56,550 bases of DNA from Oscillospiraceae bacterium (GTDB lineage: Bacteria; Bacillota; Clostridia; Oscillospirales; Oscillospiraceae), in NCBI GenBank assembly GCA_009787625.1, contig WQSX01000014.1, forward strand, positions 1-56,550. The letters run 5' to 3'. Below, in pieces: positions 1-8,755 of the stretch. The translations under genes and the position numbers were made by a program. Numbering within the stretch: the stretch's first letter is position 1; the number at the start of each line of letters is the position of its first letter. Below the pieces are notes generated by a model that saw only the letters and a list, made by a program, of their open reading frames with translations, was not told the DNA's origin and ran no database searches.

Positions 1-600
1 AAGCACACATGGCAGCAAAAGGCGAATTTCGACTGGGGATATTGGGAGTCACGCGGTTTCAAAGGAGCAAAGGCATTGGGGGTTGAGAGCAACCAAGATG
101 GTAGACTTGAAGCTTTTGTGCTGGACAGCGATGGTGTATTGTATAACGCATGGCAGCAGGTGGCAAATTACAACTGGAACATATGGGAGTCACGCGGTGG
201 TGAGAAAGGCAATACGGCTTTGGCTGTAGGGAAAAATATGGATGGCAGGCTTGAAGTGTTTGTTATCACCGAGAGCGGCGATATAAGTCATACGTGGCAG
301 CAAAAGCCAAATGGCAAATGGCTCGAATGGGAGTCACGCGACTTTGCTGAAAATGCAAAATCCATAGCCGTCGGCAAAAACAAAGACGGAAGGCTGGAGC
401 TGTTTGCCGTTGATAAAAACGGTGCTTTATGGCACTGCTGGCAGGAGAAGCCAAACTTCAAGCCGTGGAGTAAATGGGTTTCGCTGGGTGGTACAGACTT
501 GCGAGATATTGCAGTCAGGAACAATGAGGACGGCAGACTTGAAGTGTTCGCACTAAACGAAAAAGGAAAACTGTCCTGCATTTGGCAATTGCCGTACTAA
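1..600 (+). CDS. PLL-like beta-propeller lectin repeat protein (5' end outside window)
   Basis: The reading frame is open from base 1, so only the last 199 codons are seen; the true start lies upstream. The protein is a run of ~48-residue repeats, each with a DGRLEVF-type strand, a G-x-L-x-H-x-W-Q strand and a W-x-x-W-E-S-R-G turn; about four are visible and it ends on the WQ strand of the last blade. This pattern matches bacterial beta-propeller lectins of the PLL/tectonin-like kind, which bind fucose or other glycans (family knowledge). A role in surface or secreted glycan binding is inference, because the N-terminus, where a signal peptide or catalytic domain would sit, is missing. A strong terminator follows 21 bases after the stop. 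Confidence 0.6.
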   Translation, partial: KHTWQQKANFDWGYWESRGFKGAKALGVESNQDGRLEAFVLDSDGVLYNAWQQVANYNWNIWESRGGEKGNTALAVGKNMDGRLEVFVITESGDISHTWQQKPNGKWLEWESRDFAENAKSIAVGKNKDGRLELFAVDKNGALWHCWQEKPNFKPWSKWVSLGGTDLRDIAVRNNEDGRLEVFALNEKGKLSCIWQLPY

Positions 601-621
601 AAAACTTGGGGGAGTTTTCGT

Positions 622-654
622 ATGGGGCAGGAAATGAACAATTTCCTGCCCCAT
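622..654 (+). terminator. Intrinsic terminator after the lectin-like gene
   Basis: A perfect 14-bp stem, ATGGGGCAGGAAAT pairing with ATTTCCTGCCCCAT around a 5-nt loop, is followed by a short T-rich stretch (AGCTTTT). It lies 21 bases after the lectin stop codon. The next ~200 bases hold no gene; apart from a weak AATCTT/AAGATT hairpin near 692 I see nothing there before the promoter of the next gene. Confidence 0.8.
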
Positions 655-853
655 AGCTTTTAGCGTATTTTAGTCGCATTGGGAATGACTAATCTTGCAG
701 AACTAAGATTGTTGCACTTATCCAACATTTGCATGACTAAAAACATGCGGCGAGAGCTAGACCGTATGCACCTTAGAGAACACCAAATAATTAACTTCGT
801 TTTTTGTAGGCTTCGCTCGTTAAAATAAAAAGTTCGTCATGTAAGGTCTTTTG

Positions 854-862
854 TGATATACT
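854..862 (+). promoter_or_regulatory. Extended -10 promoter (TGATATACT)
   Basis: TGA followed by TATACT gives an extended -10. A weak TTCGTC lies about 18 bases upstream as a -35. The predicted start leaves a ~25-nt leader containing the ribosome binding site of the gene at 892. Confidence 0.45.
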
Positions 863-891
863 TGTATAAATTTTGAAAGGTGGGTATGCAT

Positions 892-1197
892 ATGTCTAAT
901 GCAGTGTTTTATTGTTCTTTTAAACTGCGAAACGGAGCAGATGTGTCGGATTTTCTACAGGCAGCAGAGGCGCTTAACAATGAATATATCTCAAAACAAA
1001 AAGGATATATCTCGTGGAAGCAACTTTCTGACGGAGAAACCTGGGCGGATTTTTTGACATTTGAAACGATGGAAGATGTCAAAAACTTTGAAAACAACTC
1101 CGTTAATGCGGGAGAATTGTCGGCGAAATTTTATTCATTTATCAACCTTAACTCCTGTGTCGTGAAATATTATTCAGTTGAAAGAAGCTATGAATGA
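892..1197 (+). CDS. Small alpha/beta-barrel-like protein, unknown function
   Basis: A 101-residue protein. ATG 892 is preferred because GAAAGGTGG ends 8 bases before it; ATG 886 and GTG 880 sit too close to, or inside, that site. The layout (short strand AVFYCSFKL, a helix, strand GYISWKQL, a second helix with ETMEDVKNFEN, then a strand) resembles dimeric ferredoxin-like alpha/beta barrels of the antibiotic-biosynthesis-monooxygenase type, where conserved W and F residues line a pocket. That is a fold-level guess and no catalytic residue is evident. It is monocistronic, with its own promoter, and converges on the MATE gene with 96 bases between stops. Confidence 0.5.
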   Translation: MSNAVFYCSFKLRNGADVSDFLQAAEALNNEYISKQKGYISWKQLSDGETWADFLTFETMEDVKNFENNSVNAGELSAKFYSFINLNSCVVKYYSVERSYE

Positions 1198-1293
1198 GTT
1201 ACTCATTAATACTGTAACATAACACGTGATGAAATCCCTGCTATCATTACATTTGGCATAAGCCTTTCCTGCCTTAATTAGTGCAAAACTTCA

Positions 1294-2715
1294 TCACAAC
1301 CGAATATGTATCCACTTCGCTCTTGCGAAACGAGTGTAGTTTAGCAAAAGCCTGATTGCTTGGTCAATCAGGAACGCAAACCAAACTCCGATGAGTCCCA
1401 TATCCAGTGGAAATGCGAAAACCCATGCGAGTCCGGGGCGAAGTATGCCGATGGTCAAAAGTGCCACCATTGCAACATACTTGGCATCCCCGGCACCTCG
1501 TAGAGCACCGGAGATAATCAGCTGTGAAATTTGAGCGAATGTTATCACCGCAAGAATCAACACTAAATAAGAACCGGTAGCTATTATTTCTTCCTCAGAT
1601 GTGAACATTCCGACCAGTCCCCTGCGTCCGAAGATAAACACAACAGACATAACAGCGGAAATAGTGAAACCGATTCTCTGGCAGACTTTTCCATATACAA
1701 TTGCCATATCCGGGCGTTTTGCCCCCAAGCTCTGCCCAACAAGCGCACTGGACGCAATACCCAGCCCTTCCGCGAAACCGAAAGAGAGCATAACAATATT
1801 CATGCTTATGTGGTGGGTTGTGAGCGCCATTGTTCCCAGGCTTGCAACCACTATGGCAAACATAAAAAAGCCAAAGCGCATGACAAGTTGCTCTGTCAGT
1901 GCACCGCCCCCGACTTTAGCAAAACCGCGTAGCGTCTGATTATCAAACTTCCAGCCTTTAAATGACAAAATGCTTAATTCCGAGTTTCGGCCGATAACAG
2001 AATAGACAGACATTAAAAATGATACGGCAAACCCAATAATCGTGGCGATGGCGGCTCCTCGTATGCCAAGTGCAGGAAATCCGAGATGCCCGCCTATCAG
2101 CAGAAAGTTAAACATAACCTTGATTATATTTGCAGTTAAGTTGACTTTCATAGAAATTCGTGTATTCCCCGCACCACGTTGCGCCGCAATTATCGTCATT
2201 CCCAGTGACGCAAGCGGGACACTGAGCATCGTTGTCCTGAAAAACATAACAGAGTCGTCAATAATATCGTAACCTGCACCTGCGAGTGTGAGCAGTGGAC
2301 GGGCGAACACAAATGCCGCAAAACTGAGCAAAAGCGAAATCGCCAAAGATAAGATGAGCGCCTGTTTTAGCGTGGAGTGAGCCGTTTGCATATTCTTCTC
2401 GCCTTTTCTTCTGGCGATTATGGCGGTCACTCCGACATTTAGAGCTATAACTACTGACATTACAATAAATCGCGGCTGATTTGTTATCCCCACTGCAGCG
2501 ATTGCGGCGGCACTAATTGTGCCGACCATAATGGTATCAACCATACCCATTAATCCCACCAACATGGTCTCTGTGGTGGCGGGCATTGCCATATTCATCG
2601 TTCGCTTGTAAACATCACGTGTTGTGGGAATCTCTCCCACAATCATGCTGTCTTTAACCATATGCTCGCAGGAGTATAGTTTTTTAAGAAAGCCGGGCAA
2701 TCTTAATTTCGACAC
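1294..2715 (-). CDS. MATE family multidrug/cation efflux transporter
   Basis: 473 residues with about twelve hydrophobic segments in two similar halves, typical of MATE transporters, which export cationic drugs or metabolites using Na+ or H+ gradients. MATE-like features include the early segment MNMAMPATTETMLVGLMGMVDTIMVG and repeated small-residue helices with G-A-A-I-A-T near mid-protein. The GTG start at 2715 has GGGAG about 12 bases upstream; a later ATG (MVKDSMIVG) is possible and would remove 18 residues. It is downstream of the giant activase gene on the same strand, separated by palindromic repeat R1, so co-transcription is possible. The substrate cannot be read from sequence. Confidence 0.85.
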   Translation of the reverse strand: MSKLRLPGFLKKLYSCEHMVKDSMIVGEIPTTRDVYKRTMNMAMPATTETMLVGLMGMVDTIMVGTISAAAIAAVGITNQPRFIVMSVVIALNVGVTAIIARRKGEKNMQTAHSTLKQALILSLAISLLLSFAAFVFARPLLTLAGAGYDIIDDSVMFFRTTMLSVPLASLGMTIIAAQRGAGNTRISMKVNLTANIIKVMFNFLLIGGHLGFPALGIRGAAIATIIGFAVSFLMSVYSVIGRNSELSILSFKGWKFDNQTLRGFAKVGGGALTEQLVMRFGFFMFAIVVASLGTMALTTHHISMNIVMLSFGFAEGLGIASSALVGQSLGAKRPDMAIVYGKVCQRIGFTISAVMSVVFIFGRRGLVGMFTSEEEIIATGSYLVLILAVITFAQISQLIISGALRGAGDAKYVAMVALLTIGILRPGLAWVFAFPLDMGLIGVWFAFLIDQAIRLLLNYTRFARAKWIHIRL

Positions 2716-2783
2716 TATCTAAAATCACTCCCATCACACTCTTAATGTATTTTTGGTCTTTAAGCTTTGGCGGGTGGTTCACC

Positions 2784-2879
2784 GCAGATGATGGGTAATT
2801 TGTTCCGCTTTTTTGCGGGCCATCGGGATCTACACCGCTGTTCCCGCAAAAAAGACTCCACAAACAGCCCATCATCTGC
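2784..2879. repeat. Palindromic repeat R1 (conserved core 2820-2842)
   Basis: A ~96-bp imperfect palindrome between the activase stop and the MATE start. The outer arms (GCAGATGATGGG) and the inner arms (CTTTTTTGCGGG) pair perfectly, with a mismatched patch between. The loop holds the family core, which reads AGCGGTGTAGATCCCGATGG on the minus strand. Same family as R2 (7244), R3 (26499) and R4 (42131). One frame of the core encodes SGVDPDG, so small reading frames here are artefacts of the repeat. Confidence 0.85.
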
Positions 2880-2913
2880 TACATTTTGCTATTTTCACAC
2901 TGTTTCTTTGCAC

Positions 2914-5900
2914 CTACGGTGCACCGTCTACCAACTTCGAAATGTCTCCTTCGCCTTTGAAACGCAATACGTTTACCATAAAAATGTTGAGCTTATTGAC
3001 GATATTAGGTGGCAATACATTTCCGTCCACTTCAACCGATAAAATCGGGTAATTCCTGTCTCTTGCCCAAGGCGTGAATATCCCTTCTATGACCCTGCCT
3101 ATCAGGCACGCAAATGGTGCTATGTTTATAACGCCTGAATAACCTGCTTCCATCGCGGCGGCAGCTGAACCTGTTGATACAGCTATCTCGGATTGTAGCT
3201 CTAAGTTTACGAAATTATCCTTAGTGTACCCCATAATAAGTTCCATATCGTGAGGAGTTTCAGGAATTAGCCCTGTTGGCATTAGAATAGAAAGTACCTT
3301 TTTTTCTACTGAGTGTTTCCACCACTTCTCTACTCCCAGTTTTTTCTTTCTCTTCCACTGCTCGGTAAATAAGCGCTTAAACGGACCCATTAGATTTAGT
3401 CGCTTAGTTAAATCATAATTGCGTACAAAGTCGAGATAGTGAATCCACTCAGCAATTCCTGCAACTTTTACAATGATTCCCCTCTCGCTCATCAAGTCGG
3501 TGAGTTCTCCTACTGCAAAATCATCTCGCCTCACATAGATTTCGCCAACTACAAGTACCTTGGGACAATCTGTCACTTTCATTTTAAGTGGAATTTTCTT
3601 CACATCATCAGCTACATTTTGTAGTTCTCTCCAAATATCTTTAGGTCTGTGTTCTACCACTTCCATAAGTTTTTTCCACGACTTGTCAAACGTGGCCAGT
3701 GCAGATTTTCTATCTGTCGCCACTGTATTCAAGGAATTCCTTACGTCCTTTAAGTAGTCTGAAAGCACTATGCCTTTCCACATGTCTTTTGAAAATCCCG
3801 AGCCCAGTTCGCCGTATGAGTTGTCGGCGGACAGGGTGAAAACAACCACATTTTCAAGGCGCATATCTCTAAACAGATTTTCGTAGTACACATAATACTG
3901 ACCCGTTCTGCATGGACCTGTGGTGATTGGTACAAACAATAGATAGAGTTCATCTTTGCGATAGTTTTCGCTCCAGACAAATTCAAGCGCAGAACCAAGT
4001 ACCAAGTGACTTGGTACGCATTCCTTACCTGATGAATGTGCGCGTGCCGCCATTACGGTTTTTGCAGTTGCAACAGGCAGCGCTTCGGCACCTACGCCTT
4101 GTGCTCTCAGCACCGCACCTATGTACTCGGTTGAAATCTCACCCATATTTGAGAGCAGCACCTTGACCCGCTTGTTGCCGCGAATCGGCACACTCTCCCC
4201 TGTCTTACTATTGTCAACACGTAGCTCAAACTCTCCGTCGGACTTCTCTTCGCTTATAAAACTCCAGCCGTTATCATAACGCTCACCTTCGACTTCAGCT
4301 TTTCTGCTCTTGTAGCCATCAATGACATCGAGAAAAGCCTCAACACGGGTGTCGATCCCCGCATCTGCGGTGTGATTATCAAGCTCCAGAACCAAAAATG
4401 GTTTTTGACCCATTATCCACTTTATGTAGTGCAAAATGAATGAATCGGGTGCGCATGAGAAGTTTGTCACGTATGTGAGATAGATGTTGTCCTCATTTTT
4501 CAGCAGACTTGCAGATTTGACATCTTCCTGTCCGTAATACCAATACATATTCGGGAATATATTTTCATCTTCAAACGGCAAGATATCAAACGGCACTATG
4601 GAATAGCCCCTTGTTGTAAACTTTTTCGGTATTCCCATATTCGCTTCGGACGCAAACGCATTATATGCTCTGCCTAAGATTGCTATGACAGGTCTGTCTG
4701 CTGCCCTTGCCTCTTCAAGAGCCTCAAGTCCCAGTTTTTTCGCCGCTTTGAAATAATCATTTTGCTTTTCGAGGGCAAAGTTAAACGCTTCTTCAATCTC
4801 AACTCCTGAAATTCCGAGTTTTTCTCCCAGCCCAGAGAAGAGTTCCAGCGCTTTATCGTTGCCGTACTTAAAGCTTACAACAAGCGGAAGCCATCTCTTT
4901 TCGTCGATGTGCGGAAAGGCTTTTGTCATGTAGTATGGCAGAGCCTGTGTAAGTGGGCAGAAGTTTGCGTGTACGTCGGTCTCATAGCTTGGCATATCTC
5001 TGAAATGCGGCAAAAGTACATAGTCTGCACCTTTATCGAGGCAGTCTTGCACTGCTCCGTGGGCTATTTCTGCAGGGAAGCAGTACGCCGCCTCTGCTCT
5101 CGCCATTCCCTCATGCGGCACTTCGATTGACAAAATTGTCTTTATGCCCAGTTTATGGAAAAACCACGAGTACAGCGGGTACAAAGTGTGTACTGACAGT
5201 GCCTTGGGGATTCCGACAGTATAGTTTCGAGTTGGATTATCAATAGTTGGCGCGGCAGAATCCTCATATAATAGTTTCTGCCGTTTTTCTACGTAGTCAA
5301 ATATTGGCACATCGTCAATTGATTTGCGTATATTTGCATATTTATTACACCTGCCGCCAAACATTATTTTGCGGTCTTTGAGTTTTAGTACCTGAATCGG
5401 GCAATAGTTTTCGCAAGCTTGACATGCAAATATCTTGTCATAACCAATCTCTGTTTCGAGCAGGCTATCTATGTCCACTTTCTTTTCTTCCAGTAATCCG
5501 TCCGCAAGCCTACGCTCGGCAAGTAGTGCAACTCCAAAACATCCCATAAGCTCAGGCGATGGTGGAACAAGGATTTCCTTACCAAGCAACATCGCAAACG
5601 CCGCGGAGACTGCCGGGTTCTTTGCAACCCCACCTTGCAAGAAAACCTTACCGCTGATTGTGCGGTTTCCAACTACACGATTTAAGTAGTTCGCTACAAT
5701 CGAGCAGACGATTCCCGCCGTTATGTCCTCGCGTGTCGCCCCCTGCGCTATCGCCTTTCGTATATCACTGTTAATAAATGCACTGCAATGTTCGCCGAAC
5801 TTCAGCGGTGCTTTTGCACTCAGTGCTATCGGACCGATATCTCTGTCGCTGAAAATAGACAGGTCACCCGCCGCACTCTCTTCGAGGAAAGAACCTGTTC

Positions 5901-7188
5901 CCGCACTGCAAGCCTCATTCATCGCATAGTCAATCGGCACTCCGTTTTTGAGAAGTACATACTTTGCATCTTGACCGCCGATTTCAAAAATCGTCTCCAC
6001 TTCGTTGTCGTAATAGCTTGTTCCCATTGAATGTGCAATGATTTCATTGTAGACACCACGAGTTTCGAGAAATACGCCAAGTATCTCACGGCTTGAACCT
6101 GTTGTCGCTGAGATTACAATATCTATATCCTTACTTCCCATATCGGCAATCACTTTATCTTGCAAAATCTTTAAGCACTCTTTTAATGCCCTAACAGGGT
6201 CGCCGTGCGTTCTCCCGTAGTGACTTGCCACAACCTCTTTTGTATCAATATCTACAAGGCAAGCCTTTGTTGTGGTTGAGCCGCCGTCAACACCGAGAAC
6301 ATATCTTGCATCCGATTTAACCTTGCCATTAGGTTTGTCGAACACTTTTACTTTACTCGCAAATTCATCAAGCGCATCAAGTGTTTCAAACTTGATTTCA
6401 CCTGATTTCATCAATTTTTCTATCTCAGGTAATGGACTCCCAAACTCACCCGCCAAAGCCGATGCACCCAGAGCCTCAAACACTGCCGCAGTTTCGGGTA
6501 CAATAAACTCAATATCGGGCGCACTCTCTTTAATAAACCTTATTACATGGCTATTGAGGGTCATTCCCCCTGTAAGAACCACCCTGCCGCCTGTTATATT
6601 TGCCCTCTTCAGAAAGTCAATTACTTTTACCGCCATGACATGTGAAAGCGATAGGACAATATCTTGCTTTGAAGCCTCGCGTTTGTTAAGCTTGTGAGTA
6701 CAGTCACTTTTCATAAACACACTGCAACGTGTTGATATGGGGTATACTTTTGCAGTATCGGGAACTTTCTCGATATCCTCCGGACCTAAATCCATACGAG
6801 CCAGTTGTTGCATCAAAAATTCGCCTGTGCCTGATGCGCATTTATTGCCTGAAAAACTTCCGACGATTTTACCCTTGTCAAGCGAGTAGACAATAAGGTC
6901 CTCTCCGCCCATACTGACGACAGCATCGGCATCTATAGCAAGAGATTTTATCGCCGCCTCAACACATACGGGCTCGAGTGTGCCCGCCAGATTAAATATA
7001 AATCGACCTTCGTTCCCTGTAATCAGAGCCAAAGTGCCTGCAGGCACTTTTCCTTCATTAAGTAATCGTTTTGCCGCTTCCGCAAAGTCTCCCTCATGAC
7101 TGAGTGAAGCGCTCCAAACTGTCTTACCATCTTCGCAAAGCACCATTTTAAGGCTGGTTGAGCCTATGTTTACTCCCAAAGTTTGCAT
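2914..7188 (-). CDS. 2-hydroxyacyl-CoA dehydratase activase-related giant protein (two ASKHA domains + DUF2229/HgdB-like)
   Basis: About 1424 residues, in three parts. The N-terminal BadF/BcrA-type ASKHA ATPase has GVNIGSTSLKM and the cysteine motifs KCASGTGEF and RCSVFMKSDC. The second ASKHA domain, near residue 300, has GVDGGSTTTKA, GGQDAKYVL, ACSAGTGSFLE and HCSAFINSD. The C-terminal DUF2229/HgdB-like part starts with a Cys cluster (CQACENYC...GGRC). In HgdC-type activases those paired cysteines hold a [4Fe-4S] cluster that delivers an ATP-activated electron to a 2-hydroxyacyl-CoA dehydratase. The single-chain form is common in clostridia and its exact substrate is unknown. Start: ATG 7188 (MQTLGVNIG) has GAGG 12 bases upstream; ATG 7206 lacks an RBS. 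No dehydratase subunits are nearby. Palindromic repeats R1 and R2 flank the gene. Confidence 0.85.
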   Translation of the reverse strand: MQTLGVNIGSTSLKMVLCEDGKTVWSASLSHEGDFAEAAKRLLNEGKVPAGTLALITGNEGRFIFNLAGTLEPVCVEAAIKSLAIDADAVVSMGGEDLIVYSLDKGKIVGSFSGNKCASGTGEFLMQQLARMDLGPEDIEKVPDTAKVYPISTRCSVFMKSDCTHKLNKREASKQDIVLSLSHVMAVKVIDFLKRANITGGRVVLTGGMTLNSHVIRFIKESAPDIEFIVPETAAVFEALGASALAGEFGSPLPEIEKLMKSGEIKFETLDALDEFASKVKVFDKPNGKVKSDARYVLGVDGGSTTTKACLVDIDTKEVVASHYGRTHGDPVRALKECLKILQDKVIADMGSKDIDIVISATTGSSREILGVFLETRGVYNEIIAHSMGTSYYDNEVETIFEIGGQDAKYVLLKNGVPIDYAMNEACSAGTGSFLEESAAGDLSIFSDRDIGPIALSAKAPLKFGEHCSAFINSDIRKAIAQGATREDITAGIVCSIVANYLNRVVGNRTISGKVFLQGGVAKNPAVSAAFAMLLGKEILVPPSPELMGCFGVALLAERRLADGLLEEKKVDIDSLLETEIGYDKIFACQACENYCPIQVLKLKDRKIMFGGRCNKYANIRKSIDDVPIFDYVEKRQKLLYEDSAAPTIDNPTRNYTVGIPKALSVHTLYPLYSWFFHKLGIKTILSIEVPHEGMARAEAAYCFPAEIAHGAVQDCLDKGADYVLLPHFRDMPSYETDVHANFCPLTQALPYYMTKAFPHIDEKRWLPLVVSFKYGNDKALELFSGLGEKLGISGVEIEEAFNFALEKQNDYFKAAKKLGLEALEEARAADRPVIAILGRAYNAFASEANMGIPKKFTTRGYSIVPFDILPFEDENIFPNMYWYYGQEDVKSASLLKNEDNIYLTYVTNFSCAPDSFILHYIKWIMGQKPFLVLELDNHTADAGIDTRVEAFLDVIDGYKSRKAEVEGERYDNGWSFISEEKSDGEFELRVDNSKTGESVPIRGNKRVKVLLSNMGEISTEYIGAVLRAQGVGAEALPVATAKTVMAARAHSSGKECVPSHLVLGSALEFVWSENYRKDELYLLFVPITTGPCRTGQYYVYYENLFRDMRLENVVVFTLSADNSYGELGSGFSKDMWKGIVLSDYLKDVRNSLNTVATDRKSALATFDKSWKKLMEVVEHRPKDIWRELQNVADDVKKIPLKMKVTDCPKVLVVGEIYVRRDDFAVGELTDLMSERGIIVKVAGIAEWIHYLDFVRNYDLTKRLNLMGPFKRLFTEQWKRKKKLGVEKWWKHSVEKKVLSILMPTGLIPETPHDMELIMGYTKDNFVNLELQSEIAVSTGSAAAAMEAGYSGVINIAPFACLIGRVIEGIFTPWARDRNYPILSVEVDGNVLPPNIVNKLNIFMVNVLRFKGEGDISKLVDGAP

Positions 7189-7243
7189 AGAAATATAAGT
7201 CCTCATTTATTATATTATTATTTTGTAACTATACACCGGGCTA

Positions 7244-7338
7244 GCAGATGATGAGCAGTTTACACTGGTTTTTCGGGAGAACAGCGGTGTAGATCCCGAT
7301 GGCTCTCGAAAAATCAGGGTAAATGGCTTATCATCTGC
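7244..7338. repeat. Palindromic repeat R2 (conserved core 7280-7302)
   Basis: A 95-bp palindrome between rpoD and the activase gene, with 36-nt arms around the core. The core reads forward on the plus strand, antisense to both neighbours. Of 36 arm positions 30 are Watson-Crick, 4 are G.T on the plus strand and 2 are A.G. The outer arm GCAGATGATGAG is shared with R1 and R3. No T-run follows, so it is not a simple terminator. Confidence 0.85.
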
Positions 7339-7364
7339 GGGGGTGCGCAACAGTTTCATTATTT

Positions 7365-8753
7365 TTACGGAAATAAGAAATCCTTTAATTTCTTGCTCCG
7401 ACTCGGGTGGCGAAGTTTACGCAGTGCTTTCGCCTCGATTTGTCTGATTCGCTCGCGAGTTACGCTGAACTCTTTACCGACTTCTTCAAGTGTGCGAGTA
7501 CGCCCATCTTCGATGCCAAACCTGAGTTTCAGCACTTTTTCCTCGCGCGGAGTCAGAGTTCCGAGAACACCGTTTAACTGCTCTTTTAAAAGAGTAAATG
7601 ATGCGGCTTCCGCAGGTTCAGATGCATCCTCATCGGGGATAAAATCACCAAGATGGCTGTCCTCTTCTTCACCAATCGGTGTTTCAAGCGAAACCGGCTC
7701 TTGCGCAATTTTGAGAATTTCCCGCACTTTCTCAACAGGCATACCCATATCTTCTGCAATTTCTTCAGGAGTTGGGTCATGCCCCAGTTCTTGCAGAAGT
7801 TGGCGAGAAATACGCATAACTTTATTTATGGTCTCCACCATATGGACAGGAATTCTGATTGTACGAGCTTGGTCAGCTATCGCACGAGTAATGGCTTGAC
7901 GAATCCACCAAGTTGCGTAAGTTGAAAACTTATAACCCTTGGTGTAGTCAAACTTTTCAACAGCTTTAATAAGCCCCAAGTTGCCCTCTTGAATGAGGTC
8001 CAAGAAAAGCATGCCACGACCCACATAACGCTTTGCAATACTCACAACAAGGCGCAGATTTGCCTCTGCCATCTGCCGCTTTGCCTCTTTGTCACCCTCA
8101 GACATTTTTTTAGCCAACTCAATCTCAGCTTCGGTAGTAAGCAGGCTAACTTTACCAATCTCTTTTAGGTACATGCGCACCGGGTCGTCAATGCTGAAAT
8201 TGTCCACAAGAGCTTCCGGGTCTATCAGTTCTTCTTCGGAAAGTGTTTCAATCTCGGCAAGCTCTTCCAGTTCAGGAGATTCATCTTCTGAAGCTACGAA
8301 ATTTGCCTCTTCTGTCTCAGCCATGCTGATATTGAGGTTTTCGAGTGTATCATAGAACTTATCTATCTGCTCTTGATCTAAGTTCAAATCTTCAAGAACA
8401 TCAAGCAATTGTTTTGAGCTTAAATTGCCCCGCTTCTTCCCCTCTTCTATGAGCGCCTTGAGTCGTTCTTCAATGTAGCGTTCCTGAGCTTGCATAGCAA
8501 ATTTCTCATGCTCGTTTAGCTCATCAACATCATCAAGGTCGGAAATTTCACCCAGAGCATCAATATCCTCCAGATCATCTAAATCGTCTAAGTCGTCCAA
8601 ATCATCAAGCTCACTAATATCCGGAACATCGTCAATAGATTTGAGGTCGTCATTATCGTCAAAATCACCGAGCCCCTCAAGGTCGTCCTTTTCCATCGGC
8701 GATGAATTTAAATCCTTTTGATTAGCTTTTCCTTTTGATTTTTTTTCATTCAT
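7365..8753 (-). CDS. rpoD: RNA polymerase primary sigma factor (sigma-70/SigA)
   Basis: 462 residues. Sigma regions are clear: 1.2 ([12 protein letters not shown]), 2.1-2.4 ([51 protein letters not shown]), 3 and 4.2 ([20 protein letters not shown]), ending in [13 protein letters not shown] as usual. It directs core polymerase to housekeeping promoters. The N-terminus is extremely acidic (residues ~22-84, [11 protein letters not shown] repeats) where other family members carry region 1.1. The ATG lies 2 bases after the dnaG stop, so it is translationally linked to dnaG; the order dgt-dnaG-rpoD is the classical clostridial macromolecular-synthesis operon. Repeat R2 follows the gene. Confidence 0.97.
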   Translation of the reverse strand: MNEKKSKGKANQKDLNSSPMEKDDLEGLGDFDDNDDLKSIDDVPDISELDDLDDLDDLDDLEDIDALGEISDLDDVDELNEHEKFAMQAQERYIEERLKALIEEGKKRGNLSSKQLLDVLEDLNLDQEQIDKFYDTLENLNISMAETEEANFVASEDESPELEELAEIETLSEEELIDPEALVDNFSIDDPVRMYLKEIGKVSLLTTEAEIELAKKMSEGDKEAKRQMAEANLRLVVSIAKRYVGRGMLFLDLIQEGNLGLIKAVEKFDYTKGYKFSTYATWWIRQAITRAIADQARTIRIPVHMVETINKVMRISRQLLQELGHDPTPEEIAEDMGMPVEKVREILKIAQEPVSLETPIGEEEDSHLGDFIPDEDASEPAEAASFTLLKEQLNGVLGTLTPREEKVLKLRFGIEDGRTRTLEEVGKEFSVTRERIRQIEAKALRKLRHPSRSKKLKDFLFP

Positions 8754-8755
8754 TC

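Noticed and set aside
2684-2875. Small reading frames over the palindromes that encode an SGVDPDG peptide (also near 42146)
   Set aside because: The shared peptide is a translation of the conserved repeat core. The frames have no RBS and lie within palindromes, so they are not genes.
2784-7338. Composite transposon around the activase gene (R1 and R2 inverted)
   Set aside because: No transposase, and no target-site duplication was visible next to the palindromes. The other repeats do not occur as inverted pairs with intact cores.
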